From positions 1 through 64,000 of the forward strand of contig JAQTMR010000008.1 in NCBI GenBank assembly GCA_028714255.1: 64,000 bases of DNA, in the 5' to 3' direction. Shown here one piece after another: positions 1 through 8,106 of this stretch (the stretch's first letter is position 1; every line of letters starts with the position of its first letter). Position numbers and translations under genes: made by a program. Source of the stretch: Phycisphaerae bacterium (GTDB taxonomy: Bacteria > Planctomycetota > Phycisphaerae > Sedimentisphaerales > Anaerobacaceae). Under the pieces are notes generated by a model. That model saw nothing but the letters and a program-made list of their open reading frames with translations. It was not told where the DNA came from and made no database searches.

Positions 1-288
1 GCCTATTTCACCTATAAAGTAAACAATCGCAAGGAGAACAATTATGGTAAATACTATTACAAAAGAAGTAGTTAAAGAATCGGGCAGGGAATTGATAACC
101 GGATTCTGTGACAGCAGGTTTAAAAGATGAGTTATAATTGGCCTGACAAGACCAGCCACCCAGCCAAAAAGCCATCGCATCACAAGTAGCGTTATACCAA
201 AAGGCATAAGTAGTAATATGCCCGATATAAGACGCGTGGTTACATTTGCCCTGATAATTGACCATATCGTATTTTTCTGGATAGCCAT
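1..288 (-). CDS. DUF502 family membrane protein, 3' end outside window
   Basis: The minus strand is open from an ATG at 288 to the window edge, giving the first 96 residues. The protein starts MAIQKNTIWSIIRANVTTRL and continues with two hydrophobic helices (about residues 19-42 and 78-94), the first followed by a G/W-rich turn with the sequence MRWLFGWVAGLVRPII. This layout (basic N-terminus, TM, RPII motif, second TM ending in FIGEIG) is that of the DUF502 inner-membrane family, whose function is unknown. There is no stop codon in the window, so the C-terminal half is missing only because the window ends. Confidence 0.8.
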   Translation of the reverse strand, partial: MAIQKNTIWSIIRANVTTRLISGILLLMPFGITLLVMRWLFGWVAGLVRPIITHLLNLLSQNPVINSLPDSLTTSFVIVFTIIVLLAIVYFIGEIG

Positions 289-544
289 AACTTAAGCCCT
301 TTAGAAATTACAGTTACTTTGTTGAGGTCATATAGTATCAAATGTTTGGTAAAGAGTATATAGACCTGTGGGCAACAATTAATATAACGGCATATACATC
401 CGCTCCCAGTAGCAGGGATATCGTTAAACAGACCTTGAAGACAAATCTCTGTTTAGTTTTCGCCGCAGGTCTTTCAGGCGGTTTGTTTCATCGAAACCCA
501 TCAGAATATTCGGAAATGCGGTTTTGTTATGCAACAGCGGCTTA

Positions 545-1441
545 TTCATATCTACCCATTTACGGCCGACTTTGTGACTCGGTTTTTGGTCGGTGTTTCC
601 ATCTCCTGTGGAGCCACCAGTATTGACTTGGGTCCTGGCGTATGAAATTCTCGATTGCCTTGGTATATTCTGCCGTAATCCATTCGATGGGGTCATCTTT
701 CTCGGCCCATTCTTCGGGCAATATTATACGCTCGACTCCTATTTCGAAGAAGAAACGATTTCCGATTCGCCTGCTGTATCCTATTACTATGGGTATATTG
801 TTGGTGGCAGCAATTAATCCTATACTTTTATAGGTGCTGGCTTTTCGGCCGAAAAAGTCAACGAAGATTCCCTTTTTGCCGGCGTCCTGGTCGGCGATAA
901 AACATAAAGTCGCACCGCTCGAAGCGGTTTTACTCATCAATTCAGCGGCGCCTTTCTTGTCGATTATTTTTTGCCCCATCCGCCGACGAACTCCATACAG
1001 ATAATTATTAATGAACTTGTTGTCTAACGGCCGGGCGATACTGTAAATATTGAAACCGAACAGCCCCATAAGGTAGCCTACGATTTCGAAGTTAGCGTAA
1101 TGTGCCCCAACTATCAGCAGTCCCCGGCCTTCCTGCATCAGCCATTTGGTCCTTTCGACGTTTTTATATCGCGAGTAATTCCGCCAGTTATCTCTTTTCA
1201 CTAATCGAGGCGTGAACAGCACGTCAACCGCCAGCATCACGATATGCTCGAAGCTTCGCCTGCCCGTATCCCATATCCATTGTTCGTTTTTATCCGGGAA
1301 GCTGGCGCGAAGATTGTCCAGTGCCCGGTCGCGGCCGCGGTGGTAGTATTTCCACAATAATCGGCCGAGAAAACAAGCGGTACGCAGATTGGTCTCGACA
1401 TCGAATAGATAAAGAAACAGTACAAAGATGCGCAATGCAAG
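545..1441. repeat. 897-bp direct repeat, copy 1
   Basis: Matches 2686-3582 with a constant offset of 2141 bases and no gaps. About nine mismatches lie in the first ~115 bases (545-660); I see none in the remaining ~780. The repeat carries most of an LpxL-type gene. Confidence 0.9.
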
Positions 1442-1450
1442 TAGAAGCAT
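560..1450 (-). CDS. LpxL/HtrB-type lipid A acyltransferase, N-truncated duplicate copy
   Basis: Lysophospholipid acyltransferase of the LpxL/HtrB family, which adds a secondary acyl chain to the lipid A precursor at the inner membrane. The catalytic HX4E motif is visible in GAHYANFEIVG, and the C-terminal PSQYWWLHRRWKHRP block is typical of the family. It is nearly identical to the gene at 2701-3648 but lacks that copy's first 20-30 residues: identity ends at 1441 and a chance ATG at 1450 opens the frame. The basic N-terminus, start region and native promoter are therefore missing. It may be a non-expressed partial duplicate, or translated from the new start. Only two residues (I/V and Q/E near the C-terminus) distinguish the shared parts. 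Confidence 0.75.
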   Translation of the reverse strand: MLLLALRIFVLFLYLFDVETNLRTACFLGRLLWKYYHRGRDRALDNLRASFPDKNEQWIWDTGRRSFEHIVMLAVDVLFTPRLVKRDNWRNYSRYKNVERTKWLMQEGRGLLIVGAHYANFEIVGYLMGLFGFNIYSIARPLDNKFINNYLYGVRRRMGQKIIDKKGAAELMSKTASSGATLCFIADQDAGKKGIFVDFFGRKASTYKSIGLIAATNNIPIVIGYSRRIGNRFFFEIGVERIILPEEWAEKDDPIEWITAEYTKAIENFIRQDPSQYWWLHRRWKHRPKTESQSRP

Positions 1451-1636
1451 ATACCGTATGAATCACTAATCTTACGTCTAATTTCAACTTGCCAAATTGT
1501 CTGACAAGTATTATCATAAAACACGCGAATAGGCAATAATTCTCTACGTTTTGGATATTTTTGAGCCTACGTTCCATGACTTAAAAGACGGGAATGGCTT
1601 CAGTTAAACTTTATGGATTAAAACCGGATAACCCAG

Positions 1637-2632
1637 ATGTCGATACGGTTTAAGTGTCCAAATTGTGGTAAACATTACGCGGTAAAAGATGAGTTGGAGG
1701 GTAAAAGTGGCAAGTGTTCGTGTGGGGTTGTTATTCAAATCCGGTCAAAATCCGCTTTGCAGACTTCGGCGTGCGACAATGGAGATCAAGCCTGTGATAA
1801 AGCCGGAATCTGTGCAAGATGCCTGAGGACTATCCAAAGAGGGGAAAAGAGAGAACTCATCGAAGGTAAGATGTATTGCATTGACTGCGCAAAAAGGGTT
1901 GTTCAAATCCAACAGGCACCAGCGATTTCCGACAACAATCGTTTTAGTGATCTTGATTTGGATATCGTATATTTTGACAGGGATAGGATCATAAGAAAGA
2001 ATTTTATTTGTCGCTTGCTTGGATGCTCAATTGGTGCACTTATTACGATTGCCTTTGTCTTTGTTAAAAGTGGTATGATGGCCGCTGCTTTTGTTGGGGT
2101 AATTAGTGTTATATTTGTTCTTTTGATGGTAAAAAAAGGCTATGAACTTGACCTAAAAGCCACAAAGGATAAAGAGGCATATCGGCAGCATAAGGCTGAT
2201 TATAATAGAAGATTCAAGACACTTTCAAATAAACCTCAGACCAAATTAGCTGTAGCAATATTTCTTCTGGTAATATGCATTTCCTTAATTATCCGATGGT
2301 ATGCAACAAAACATAAAGAAGGGTATGAAGAGCTGCTAGTTTCTTTTTTCACCACACATATTGGGTTGAAACTTATTCTACTACTGGCAAATATCCCGGT
2401 GTTTATTCTGATAGGCCGTCTGATGGTCGGCAGTTGGAAGAAATACTGGTTTATAAGCAAATGGCATTTGGTTCCATTTGCGCGTGCGTTTCCGTTTTTT
2501 TTCAAGGGTTGGTGGAAAATGCTCGAGACCATATCTTTTGAGGATTTACTACTGGTAGGTGCTGTAAACACTTTGTGTATTACTATATACTTACTGGAGT
2601 ATCTGGCCATCAAGGTATTCTTCTTAAGCTGA
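1637..2632 (+). CDS. Zinc-ribbon multi-pass membrane protein, function unknown
   Basis: 331 residues. The N-terminus has two short zinc-binding ribbons: CPNCGKHYAV with a partner CSCG (about residues 8-30), like the MJ0042/FHA-associated finger common in Planctomycetota and Deltaproteobacteria, then CARC...CIDC (about residues 59-88). Residues 125-331 hold four to six hydrophobic segments, so the ribbons would sit on one side of the membrane with a helical bundle behind them. Transcribed opposite to the two flanking LpxL-type copies. I do not recognise an orthologue. It sits inside the direct-repeat unit and could have been amplified, or could be lost, together with it. Confidence 0.7.
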   Translation: MSIRFKCPNCGKHYAVKDELEGKSGKCSCGVVIQIRSKSALQTSACDNGDQACDKAGICARCLRTIQRGEKRELIEGKMYCIDCAKRVVQIQQAPAISDNNRFSDLDLDIVYFDRDRIIRKNFICRLLGCSIGALITIAFVFVKSGMMAAAFVGVISVIFVLLMVKKGYELDLKATKDKEAYRQHKADYNRRFKTLSNKPQTKLAVAIFLLVICISLIIRWYATKHKEGYEELLVSFFTTHIGLKLILLLANIPVFILIGRLMVGSWKKYWFISKWHLVPFARAFPFFFKGWWKMLETISFEDLLLVGAVNTLCITIYLLEYLAIKVFFLS

Positions 2633-2685
2633 TATGTTTTTTATCTTAGCTGGTGTGGGATTTCTTCGTCTTTACCTGAGGCTCA

Positions 2686-3582
2686 TTCATATCTACCCAT
2701 TTACGGCCGACTTTGTGATTCTGTTTTTGGTCGGTGTTTCCATCTCCTGTGGAGCCACCAGTATTGGCTTGGGTCTTCACGTACGAAATTCTCAATTGCT
2801 TTGGTATATTCTGCCGTAATCCATTCGATGGGGTCATCTTTCTCGGCCCATTCTTCGGGCAATATTATACGCTCGACTCCTATTTCGAAGAAGAAACGAT
2901 TTCCGATTCGCCTGCTGTATCCTATTACTATGGGTATATTGTTGGTGGCAGCAATTAATCCTATACTTTTATAGGTGCTGGCTTTTCGGCCGAAAAAGTC
3001 AACGAAGATTCCCTTTTTGCCGGCGTCCTGGTCGGCGATAAAACATAAAGTCGCACCGCTCGAAGCGGTTTTACTCATCAATTCAGCGGCGCCTTTCTTG
3101 TCGATTATTTTTTGCCCCATCCGCCGACGAACTCCATACAGATAATTATTAATGAACTTGTTGTCTAACGGCCGGGCGATACTGTAAATATTGAAACCGA
3201 ACAGCCCCATAAGGTAGCCTACGATTTCGAAGTTAGCGTAATGTGCCCCAACTATCAGCAGTCCCCGGCCTTCCTGCATCAGCCATTTGGTCCTTTCGAC
3301 GTTTTTATATCGCGAGTAATTCCGCCAGTTATCTCTTTTCACTAATCGAGGCGTGAACAGCACGTCAACCGCCAGCATCACGATATGCTCGAAGCTTCGC
3401 CTGCCCGTATCCCATATCCATTGTTCGTTTTTATCCGGGAAGCTGGCGCGAAGATTGTCCAGTGCCCGGTCGCGGCCGCGGTGGTAGTATTTCCACAATA
3501 ATCGGCCGAGAAAACAAGCGGTACGCAGATTGGTCTCGACATCGAATAGATAAAGAAACAGTACAAAGATGCGCAATGCAAG
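2686..3582. repeat. 897-bp direct repeat, copy 2
   Basis: Second copy of the repeat described at 545-1441. The two copies enclose the zinc-ribbon membrane protein gene, so homologous recombination would delete or amplify a 2141-bp unit. Confidence 0.9.
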
Positions 3583-3648
3583 ATAGACAAGCAAATCCAT
3601 AAGAAGATTGTGTTTCTTTTTTTTCTTTCGTCGGGCAGAATCAGCCAT
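2701..3648 (-). CDS. LpxL/HtrB-type lipid A acyltransferase (full-length copy)
   Basis: Lipid A biosynthesis acyltransferase family, inner membrane, acting late in the pathway on Kdo2-lipid IVA-type acceptors; exact acyl specificity cannot be read from sequence. With the start at 3648 it has 315 residues, near the usual 290-320. The N-terminus is strongly basic (RRKKKKKH), followed by a TM-like segment and the HX4E catalytic motif (HYANFE). An internal ATG at 3600 (MDLLVYLALRIF) is an alternative start; an upstream one at 3684 reads through a perfect hairpin and is unlikely. The 12-bp stem hairpin immediately before the chosen start may limit ribosome access or serve as an operator. Confidence 0.85.
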   Translation of the reverse strand: MADSARRKKKKKHNLLMDLLVYLALRIFVLFLYLFDVETNLRTACFLGRLLWKYYHRGRDRALDNLRASFPDKNEQWIWDTGRRSFEHIVMLAVDVLFTPRLVKRDNWRNYSRYKNVERTKWLMQEGRGLLIVGAHYANFEIVGYLMGLFGFNIYSIARPLDNKFINNYLYGVRRRMGQKIIDKKGAAELMSKTASSGATLCFIADQDAGKKGIFVDFFGRKASTYKSIGLIAATNNIPIVIGYSRRIGNRFFFEIGVERIILPEEWAEKDDPIEWITAEYTKAIENFVREDPSQYWWLHRRWKHRPKTESQSRP

Positions 3649-3649
3649 A

Positions 3650-3679
3650 AACGGTGATTTTAGACTCAAAATCACCGTT
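3650..3679. promoter_or_regulatory. Perfect 12-bp inverted repeat at the acyltransferase start
   Basis: Arms aacggtgatttt (3650-3661) and aaaatcaccgtt (3668-3679) with a 6-base spacer. It lies directly upstream of the minus-strand start codon at 3648 and in the divergent region to sppA (3759). No U-tract follows on either strand, so an operator or translation-blocking hairpin is likelier than a terminator. Confidence 0.6.
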
Positions 3680-3758
3680 GTCAAGCTTCAAGACTGCCTA
3701 TTGACAGCGGGGTTTATTCGCGCTACACTAAAGTATTAAGTTTTAGGAAGGAATTATT

Positions 3759-4814
3759 ATGGATTTTGAGCAGGATGGTAATCATAGCGAGCCGCTTCAG
3801 CCTCAGTCATCAGAGCCAATTCCCGAGTGGGCCCGGAACATACCGTCGGCGGCAAATATGCCCAAAAAGCGAATCGGCTGGAAAATCTTCTGGGGCATTA
3901 GTCTCGCTCTGTCGGTGTTGGCGAATATTACACTATTGTTGATGGTGATTGGTCTGGCTGCGGTTTTTGTAACGGGGCAAAGAGATACTTTGACCGAAGA
4001 AGTTATACAATCAGGGTCGCGAACGTCGAAAATTGCGGTAATCACGGTGCAGGGCATAATAAATGATGAACAAGCTGAGGATGTGTACGAACATATAAAA
4101 TCTGCCCGACGGGACAAACAGGTAAAGGGACTGATTCTTCGTGTGAATTCTCCGGGCGGAACGATTTCGGGCAGTGACCGAATCTGCAATGAAATTCGCA
4201 AGTACCGCCAAGAGGAAGGTAAACCGGTTGTGGCGTTTATGCAGGGTGTTGCTGCCTCGGGCGGCTACTATGTGTCGGTAGGATGCGATCAAATCGTAGC
4301 CGAGCCGACGGCGATTACCGGCTCAATCGGTGTGATAGCCGGGCATTTTGTTCTCCAGGGATTGCTCGAAGAAAAACTTGGCATTCAGCCGGCTATTTTC
4401 AAATCGGGGGAGAAAAAAGACTGGCCCAGTCCTTTCCAGCAGCTTACGGAAGAACAGCGGCAGTATGTACAGGATAAGCTAATTACCCCTGCCTACAACA
4501 GGTTTGTGCAGATTATTGACGAGGGAAGAGAATCGCTTACATTGGCCGATGTAAAACGTCTGGCTGACGGAAGTATCTATGGTGCAGAGGAAGCGCTCGA
4601 TGAGAAATTAATAGATAAAATTGGTTATATGGACCAGGCCATCGAAGAGGTCAAGTTGCTGGCGGGGATTGAAAAGGCTCAGGTAGTGGAATATCGCAAG
4701 CCGTTTTCTCTGGCGTACTTCTTGAAGTCAAGCAGTAAAAGTATGTTGAAAATCGACAAATCTACTTTGTATGAACTTGGCACACCGCAGGTATTGTATC
4801 TCTGGAGTTTGTGA
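3759..4814 (+). CDS. sppA: Signal peptide peptidase SppA, S49 family
   Basis: 351-residue membrane-anchored serine protease that degrades cleaved signal peptides. A cytoplasmic N-terminus of ~40 residues is followed by one TM helix (about 42-72) and the single-domain protease. The nucleophile is Ser167 in GVAASGGYY and the general base is probably Lys219 in KSGEKKDW, 52 residues later, the spacing seen in short Bacillus-type SppA. NSPGG (130-134) forms the oxyanion strand. A good Shine-Dalgarno (aggaagg) lies about nine bases before the ATG. Divergent from the acyltransferase and followed 65 bp later by corA. Confidence 0.93.
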   Translation: MDFEQDGNHSEPLQPQSSEPIPEWARNIPSAANMPKKRIGWKIFWGISLALSVLANITLLLMVIGLAAVFVTGQRDTLTEEVIQSGSRTSKIAVITVQGIINDEQAEDVYEHIKSARRDKQVKGLILRVNSPGGTISGSDRICNEIRKYRQEEGKPVVAFMQGVAASGGYYVSVGCDQIVAEPTAITGSIGVIAGHFVLQGLLEEKLGIQPAIFKSGEKKDWPSPFQQLTEEQRQYVQDKLITPAYNRFVQIIDEGRESLTLADVKRLADGSIYGAEEALDEKLIDKIGYMDQAIEEVKLLAGIEKAQVVEYRKPFSLAYFLKSSSKSMLKIDKSTLYELGTPQVLYLWSL

Positions 4815-4879
4815 AAGCAGGGGGGCGGGCAGAGTCTAAGAAGTGATAACAGATGCCCCAAAAAGTGTGGTGAGTAAAA

Positions 4880-5944
4880 ATGACCAAACTGGTTAAAAAG
4901 CATTCAGGAAAGGCGGGATTGCCGCCAGGGACCCTGGTTCATATCGGGGAAAGAAAAGTAGAATCTGCAAGAATTACTTTCATCGACTACGACGAGCAAA
5001 ATTTCCAGGAAAAACAAGTATCATCTATCGAAGAGTGTTTCCAGTTTAAAACCACTCCCACAGTAACATGGATTAATATAGATGGTATCCACGAGGTGGA
5101 TATTATAGAGAAACTCGGCAGGCAATTCGAGCTTCACCATCTTATCCTCGAAGATATTGTGAATACGGACCAGCGGCCCAAATTCGAAGATTGTGAAAAA
5201 TACTTTTTTATTGTCCTGAAAATGCTTAGCTATGATGACAAGAATCAAACGGTCGAAGAAGAGCAGGTGAGCCTGGTGCTGGGCGAGAATTTCGTGATTT
5301 CACTTCAGGAACGTATCGGAGATGTCTTCGACCCCGTAAGAGATAGAATTAGAAACTCAAAAGGACGCATCCGCAAAATGGGGGCGGATTATCTCTGCTA
5401 TTCATTGATAGACACCGTGGTTGATAATTATTTTACCATACTGGAGAAAATGGGAGATAAAATCGAGTCTATGGAAGACAAACTGGTTTTAGACCCTACG
5501 CAAAAGACGTTTCAGCAAATCCATATACTCAAGAGAGAAATGATATCTTTGCGAAAATCTGTTTGGCCCTTAAGAGAATTAATCAGCGGCTTGCAAAGAA
5601 GCGAATCTTCGCTTATCAGGCAATCGACAGGGATATATCTGCGTGATGTTTACGACCATACGATACAGGTTATAGATACGGTGGAAAGTTTTCGGGATAT
5701 GGTTTCCAGTATGCTCGACATATACCTTTCGAGTATTAGCAACAGGATGAATGCTGTGATGAAAGTACTGACCATAATTGCCACTATATTTATTCCGTTA
5801 ACTTTTATAGTGGGGATTTATGGAATGAATTTCAGACATATGCCTGAACTCCAGTGGCGATGGGCTTATCCGTTCGTCTGGGCGGTTATGATTACAGTTG
5901 CGATTGGTATGTTGATTTACTTTAGAAAAAAGAAGTGGCTTTGA
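4880..5944 (+). CDS. corA: CorA-family magnesium/cobalt transporter
   Basis: 354 residues, the usual length. A large N-terminal cytoplasmic funnel domain (about 1-290, with a long acidic/basic helix around 190-285) is followed by two C-terminal TM helices. The signature YGMNF loop (about residues 314-318) sits between them, with the acidic loop HMPELQ after it. It would form a homopentameric Mg2+ channel in the inner membrane. Starts with ATG after a weak SD (gtgagtaaaa); the next gene follows after 47 bp, so co-transcription with the RCK-C protein is plausible. Confidence 0.93.
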   Translation: MTKLVKKHSGKAGLPPGTLVHIGERKVESARITFIDYDEQNFQEKQVSSIEECFQFKTTPTVTWINIDGIHEVDIIEKLGRQFELHHLILEDIVNTDQRPKFEDCEKYFFIVLKMLSYDDKNQTVEEEQVSLVLGENFVISLQERIGDVFDPVRDRIRNSKGRIRKMGADYLCYSLIDTVVDNYFTILEKMGDKIESMEDKLVLDPTQKTFQQIHILKREMISLRKSVWPLRELISGLQRSESSLIRQSTGIYLRDVYDHTIQVIDTVESFRDMVSSMLDIYLSSISNRMNAVMKVLTIIATIFIPLTFIVGIYGMNFRHMPELQWRWAYPFVWAVMITVAIGMLIYFRKKKWL

Positions 5945-5991
5945 GTCGTTCAGGAACGTTCTTTTTCGCGGCAATTTAAGGAGAGTCGTAT

Positions 5992-6699
5992 ATGAATTTG
6001 GTATTGTTTATAATCGTTCTTACTGTATCTTTTATTGTTGTAAGAATCGGAGCAATAGCTTTTCAATTGACCGGATTAGAGTGGTCCCTTGCAAAATTTC
6101 AGGCCCTGTCATGTTTTACAGCAACAGGATTTACGACAAAAGAGGCTGAATTAATTACGGCAACCCCCCAGAGACGTCGCATTGCTTCTATCCTCATAGT
6201 TTTGGGTCACGCCGGCCTTGTTACTATGGTAGCAACCTTTGCCAATTCTTTAAGACCATCCAAGATTCCCTTTTTATCTGACTTTCTCTCACTTAGTCTT
6301 ATGCCGTGGATAAATCTGACGATTATTACTGTTACCATATATATTATTTATAAGATTTTCACCAATTCGAAATTCGCCCGGAAGTTAACGGATGTTTTAA
6401 GAAAACGGATGGTAAAGAGGGACATTATTAAATCTGTTTCATTCGAGGAGCTCGCAATAGCGACAGGGGGCTACGGCGTTTCAAGACTTACCGTCGGCCC
6501 GGGTAATGTTATACTTGATAAAACACTTTTAGATGCGCAATTGAGGAAATACGATATAAATATTTTAGCGATAGTGCGAAACGAAGAGACTATACCCAAT
6601 CCTTCGGCTAATATGAAAATAATTGAAGGCGATGAGCTTGTATGTTTTGGAAAATTGGAAAATATAAGAAAACAATTGTGCCTAACGCCGCGTGGTTAA
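5992..6699 (+). CDS. Membrane protein with C-terminal RCK-C (TrkA-C) domain
   Basis: 235 residues. The first half has three hydrophobic segments (about 1-25, 62-82, 98-122) with a FTATGFTTKEAE stretch reminiscent of ion-channel pore loops. The second half (about 148-235) is an RCK-C/TrkA-C domain, a regulatory ligand-binding module of K+ transporters and related channels, ending in the typical EGDELVCFGK strand. It is likely an ion-transport regulator or small channel; the substrate is not decided by sequence. Strong SD (aaggagag) upstream. Placement directly behind corA supports a role in cation homeostasis. Confidence 0.75.
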   Translation: MNLVLFIIVLTVSFIVVRIGAIAFQLTGLEWSLAKFQALSCFTATGFTTKEAELITATPQRRRIASILIVLGHAGLVTMVATFANSLRPSKIPFLSDFLSLSLMPWINLTIITVTIYIIYKIFTNSKFARKLTDVLRKRMVKRDIIKSVSFEELAIATGGYGVSRLTVGPGNVILDKTLLDAQLRKYDINILAIVRNEETIPNPSANMKIIEGDELVCFGKLENIRKQLCLTPRG

Positions 6700-6812
6700 A
6701 TAACGTAATCACAGTAACCGTAGTAAAAATAAAGACTTAGCAAGGCTGTAAATAATCAGCCAGTTTTGTTAGTGAAAAAATAGATTTTTTTGTAAAATTT
6801 CCCAAAATTTAC

Positions 6813-6841
6813 TTGACGTTTTTATTCAGGTTCAATATGCT
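6813..6841 (+). promoter_or_regulatory. Sigma70-type promoter
   Basis: TTGACG (6813-6818), 17-base spacer, TATGCT (6836-6841). Five of six consensus bases in the -35 and four of six in the -10. It faces a short gene-free transcript region that ends at the hairpin at 6976-7014. Confidence 0.6.
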
Positions 6842-6847
6842 CTCATT

Positions 6848-7014
6848 CGGTTTGGAGTGGTGATGAGATGGCTGGCAGACCAGGACGGGCTGGCACTCAT
6901 AAGATATTCTTTGAAGTATCTTTAAGGTGCTTCAAAGAGGAGGAGTGAAGAACGAAAAGGTATTTGTCAGCAACTGAAGGGCTGTAAGTGTTTTGCTTAC
7001 AGCCCTTCGCTCTT
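6848..7014 (+). ncRNA. Candidate small RNA or very short mRNA
   Basis: About 165 bases bounded by a good promoter (6813-6841) and a terminator-like hairpin (6976-7014). The interior contains a 9-bp inverted repeat (tctttgaag ... cttcaaaga, about 6908-6938). A 26-codon ORF (6868-6948, MAGRPGRAGTHKIFFEVSLR plus CFKEEE) has an SD-like ggag 10 bases upstream, so a small peptide cannot be excluded. I do not match it to a known RNA family. Confidence 0.4.
6976..7014 (+). terminator. Rho-independent-type terminator
   Basis: Perfect 13-bp stem (gaagggctgtaag 6976-6988 / cttacagcccttc 6996-7008), 7-base loop, followed by gctctttt on the + strand. Confidence 0.7.
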
Positions 7015-7080
7015 TTAAGAGCCTAACCATTTCTAAATACAACTGTGTAGGGGGTGTATAATTTTCCAGAGGTTTGCTAT

Positions 7081-7153
<73 letters not shown>

Positions 7154-7259
7154 GAATTAGTCGCTAATTTATTTTTCAGGGGGTTATTAGTGATTATCGT
7201 GGCTTTATAAAAACAATTCCATTTACTATCGACTAACGACCAGCAACTAACGACTAAAT

Positions 7260-7331
7260 TGGGCCCGCAAGGATTCGAACCTTGGACCAATGGATTATGA
7301 GTCCACTGCTCTACCGCTGAGCTACGAGCCC
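7260..7331 (-). tRNA. tRNA with CAT anticodon (elongator Met or Ile2)
   Basis: 72 bases on the minus strand, beginning GGGCTCGTAGCTCAGCGG. The anticodon loop CTCATAA reads CAT, the acceptor stem GGGCTCG/CGGGCCC is intact, and the T-loop is TTCGAAT. The variable region TTGGTC resembles lysidine-type tRNA-Ile2, but elongator Met cannot be excluded by eye. It lacks initiator features (G1-C72 is paired). Confidence 0.9.
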
Positions 7332-7425
7332 TGACTACACGCAACATATTCAAGTTATCCCCAATTATAGCCGTAATTTTCATTTCATCAAGGGCAAAAA
7401 CATGTCAGACTTGCCGAATATTTGT

Positions 7426-7980
7426 TTATCTGACGGTTTCTTCGATTGCTCGTGCCACTATGTAGTCCGGCAGTTTCCCGAGAGTGGGTTTGGCTTCGTA
7501 GGCAGATATTATGCTCCCGTCCGGAAAGGCACCGGCTTCTTTGATTAGCTCTTCAACCAGACTTCGCATTCTTTCTTCCGTCATCCCTGCTTGTGCTTTG
7601 GTACGCACAGCTTTCACCAGGGCCTCAAATTCTGCTCGGCTGTCGTACCAGTTAAGCTGCAACTCTAATTCAACAGCCTCCTGCGCCCTGATACGGTCGA
7701 AGGTATATTGAATCCCGACCGGGTTGTAGGTTTCCAGCCGTTCATCCACAAAAGCCAGGCACGCATCCCGATACGCAGTATATTTCTCCTCGTCCTGTGG
7801 TGAGCTTGCCTGTCCTGAGCTTGTCGAAGGAGTCGAACCCACGAAGCTCCCAAATCCGCGATTTAAAATCTCCTCTTTCAGCAGTTTTTCTATCTTCGTT
7901 GCCAAAAGTTCCTTATTGGCATCCAGTTGCTCATACAGGGCTTCGTAATACGCCTTCAGAAGTAAATTTGCTTCATTCAT
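7426..7980 (-). CDS. Hypothetical helical protein carrying an in-frame repeat insertion
   Basis: 184 residues, largely alpha-helical and charged, without TM segments or a family I recognise. Residues about 48-57 (STPSTSSGQA) are encoded by a dispersed repeat (7808-7838) that occurs in many bacterial genomes and reads through in frame, so the protein has a probable surface loop of low complexity between EILNRGFGSF and DEEKYTAYRD. The remainder shows a regular coding pattern ending EETVR. Stands alone on the minus strand behind two tRNAs and is divergent from the DJ-1/PfpI gene. Confidence 0.6.
   Translation of the reverse strand: MNEANLLLKAYYEALYEQLDANKELLATKIEKLLKEEILNRGFGSFVGSTPSTSSGQASSPQDEEKYTAYRDACLAFVDERLETYNPVGIQYTFDRIRAQEAVELELQLNWYDSRAEFEALVKAVRTKAQAGMTEERMRSLVEELIKEAGAFPDGSIISAYEAKPTLGKLPDYIVARAIEETVR
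7808..7838. repeat. Dispersed REP-like repeat inserted in a coding region
   Basis: Contains the core tcctgagcttgtcgaagga, a widespread bacterial interspersed repeat recognisable by its translations (STSSGQA, LRQAQDRQ, LSLSKES) in different frames. Here it lies inside the gene at 7426-7980 without breaking the frame. Confidence 0.7.
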
Positions 7981-8106
7981 TTTTTACCTTTTTAAGTTTA
8001 ATTAGTTGCAGGAGCAGTTTTTGTCAACCAGAAAACTGCCGCCAAAAGTGTTGACATATCGTCGTCCAGACGTTTTAATCACGGGGTAAGTAAAGGAGAA
8101 TTAGAA

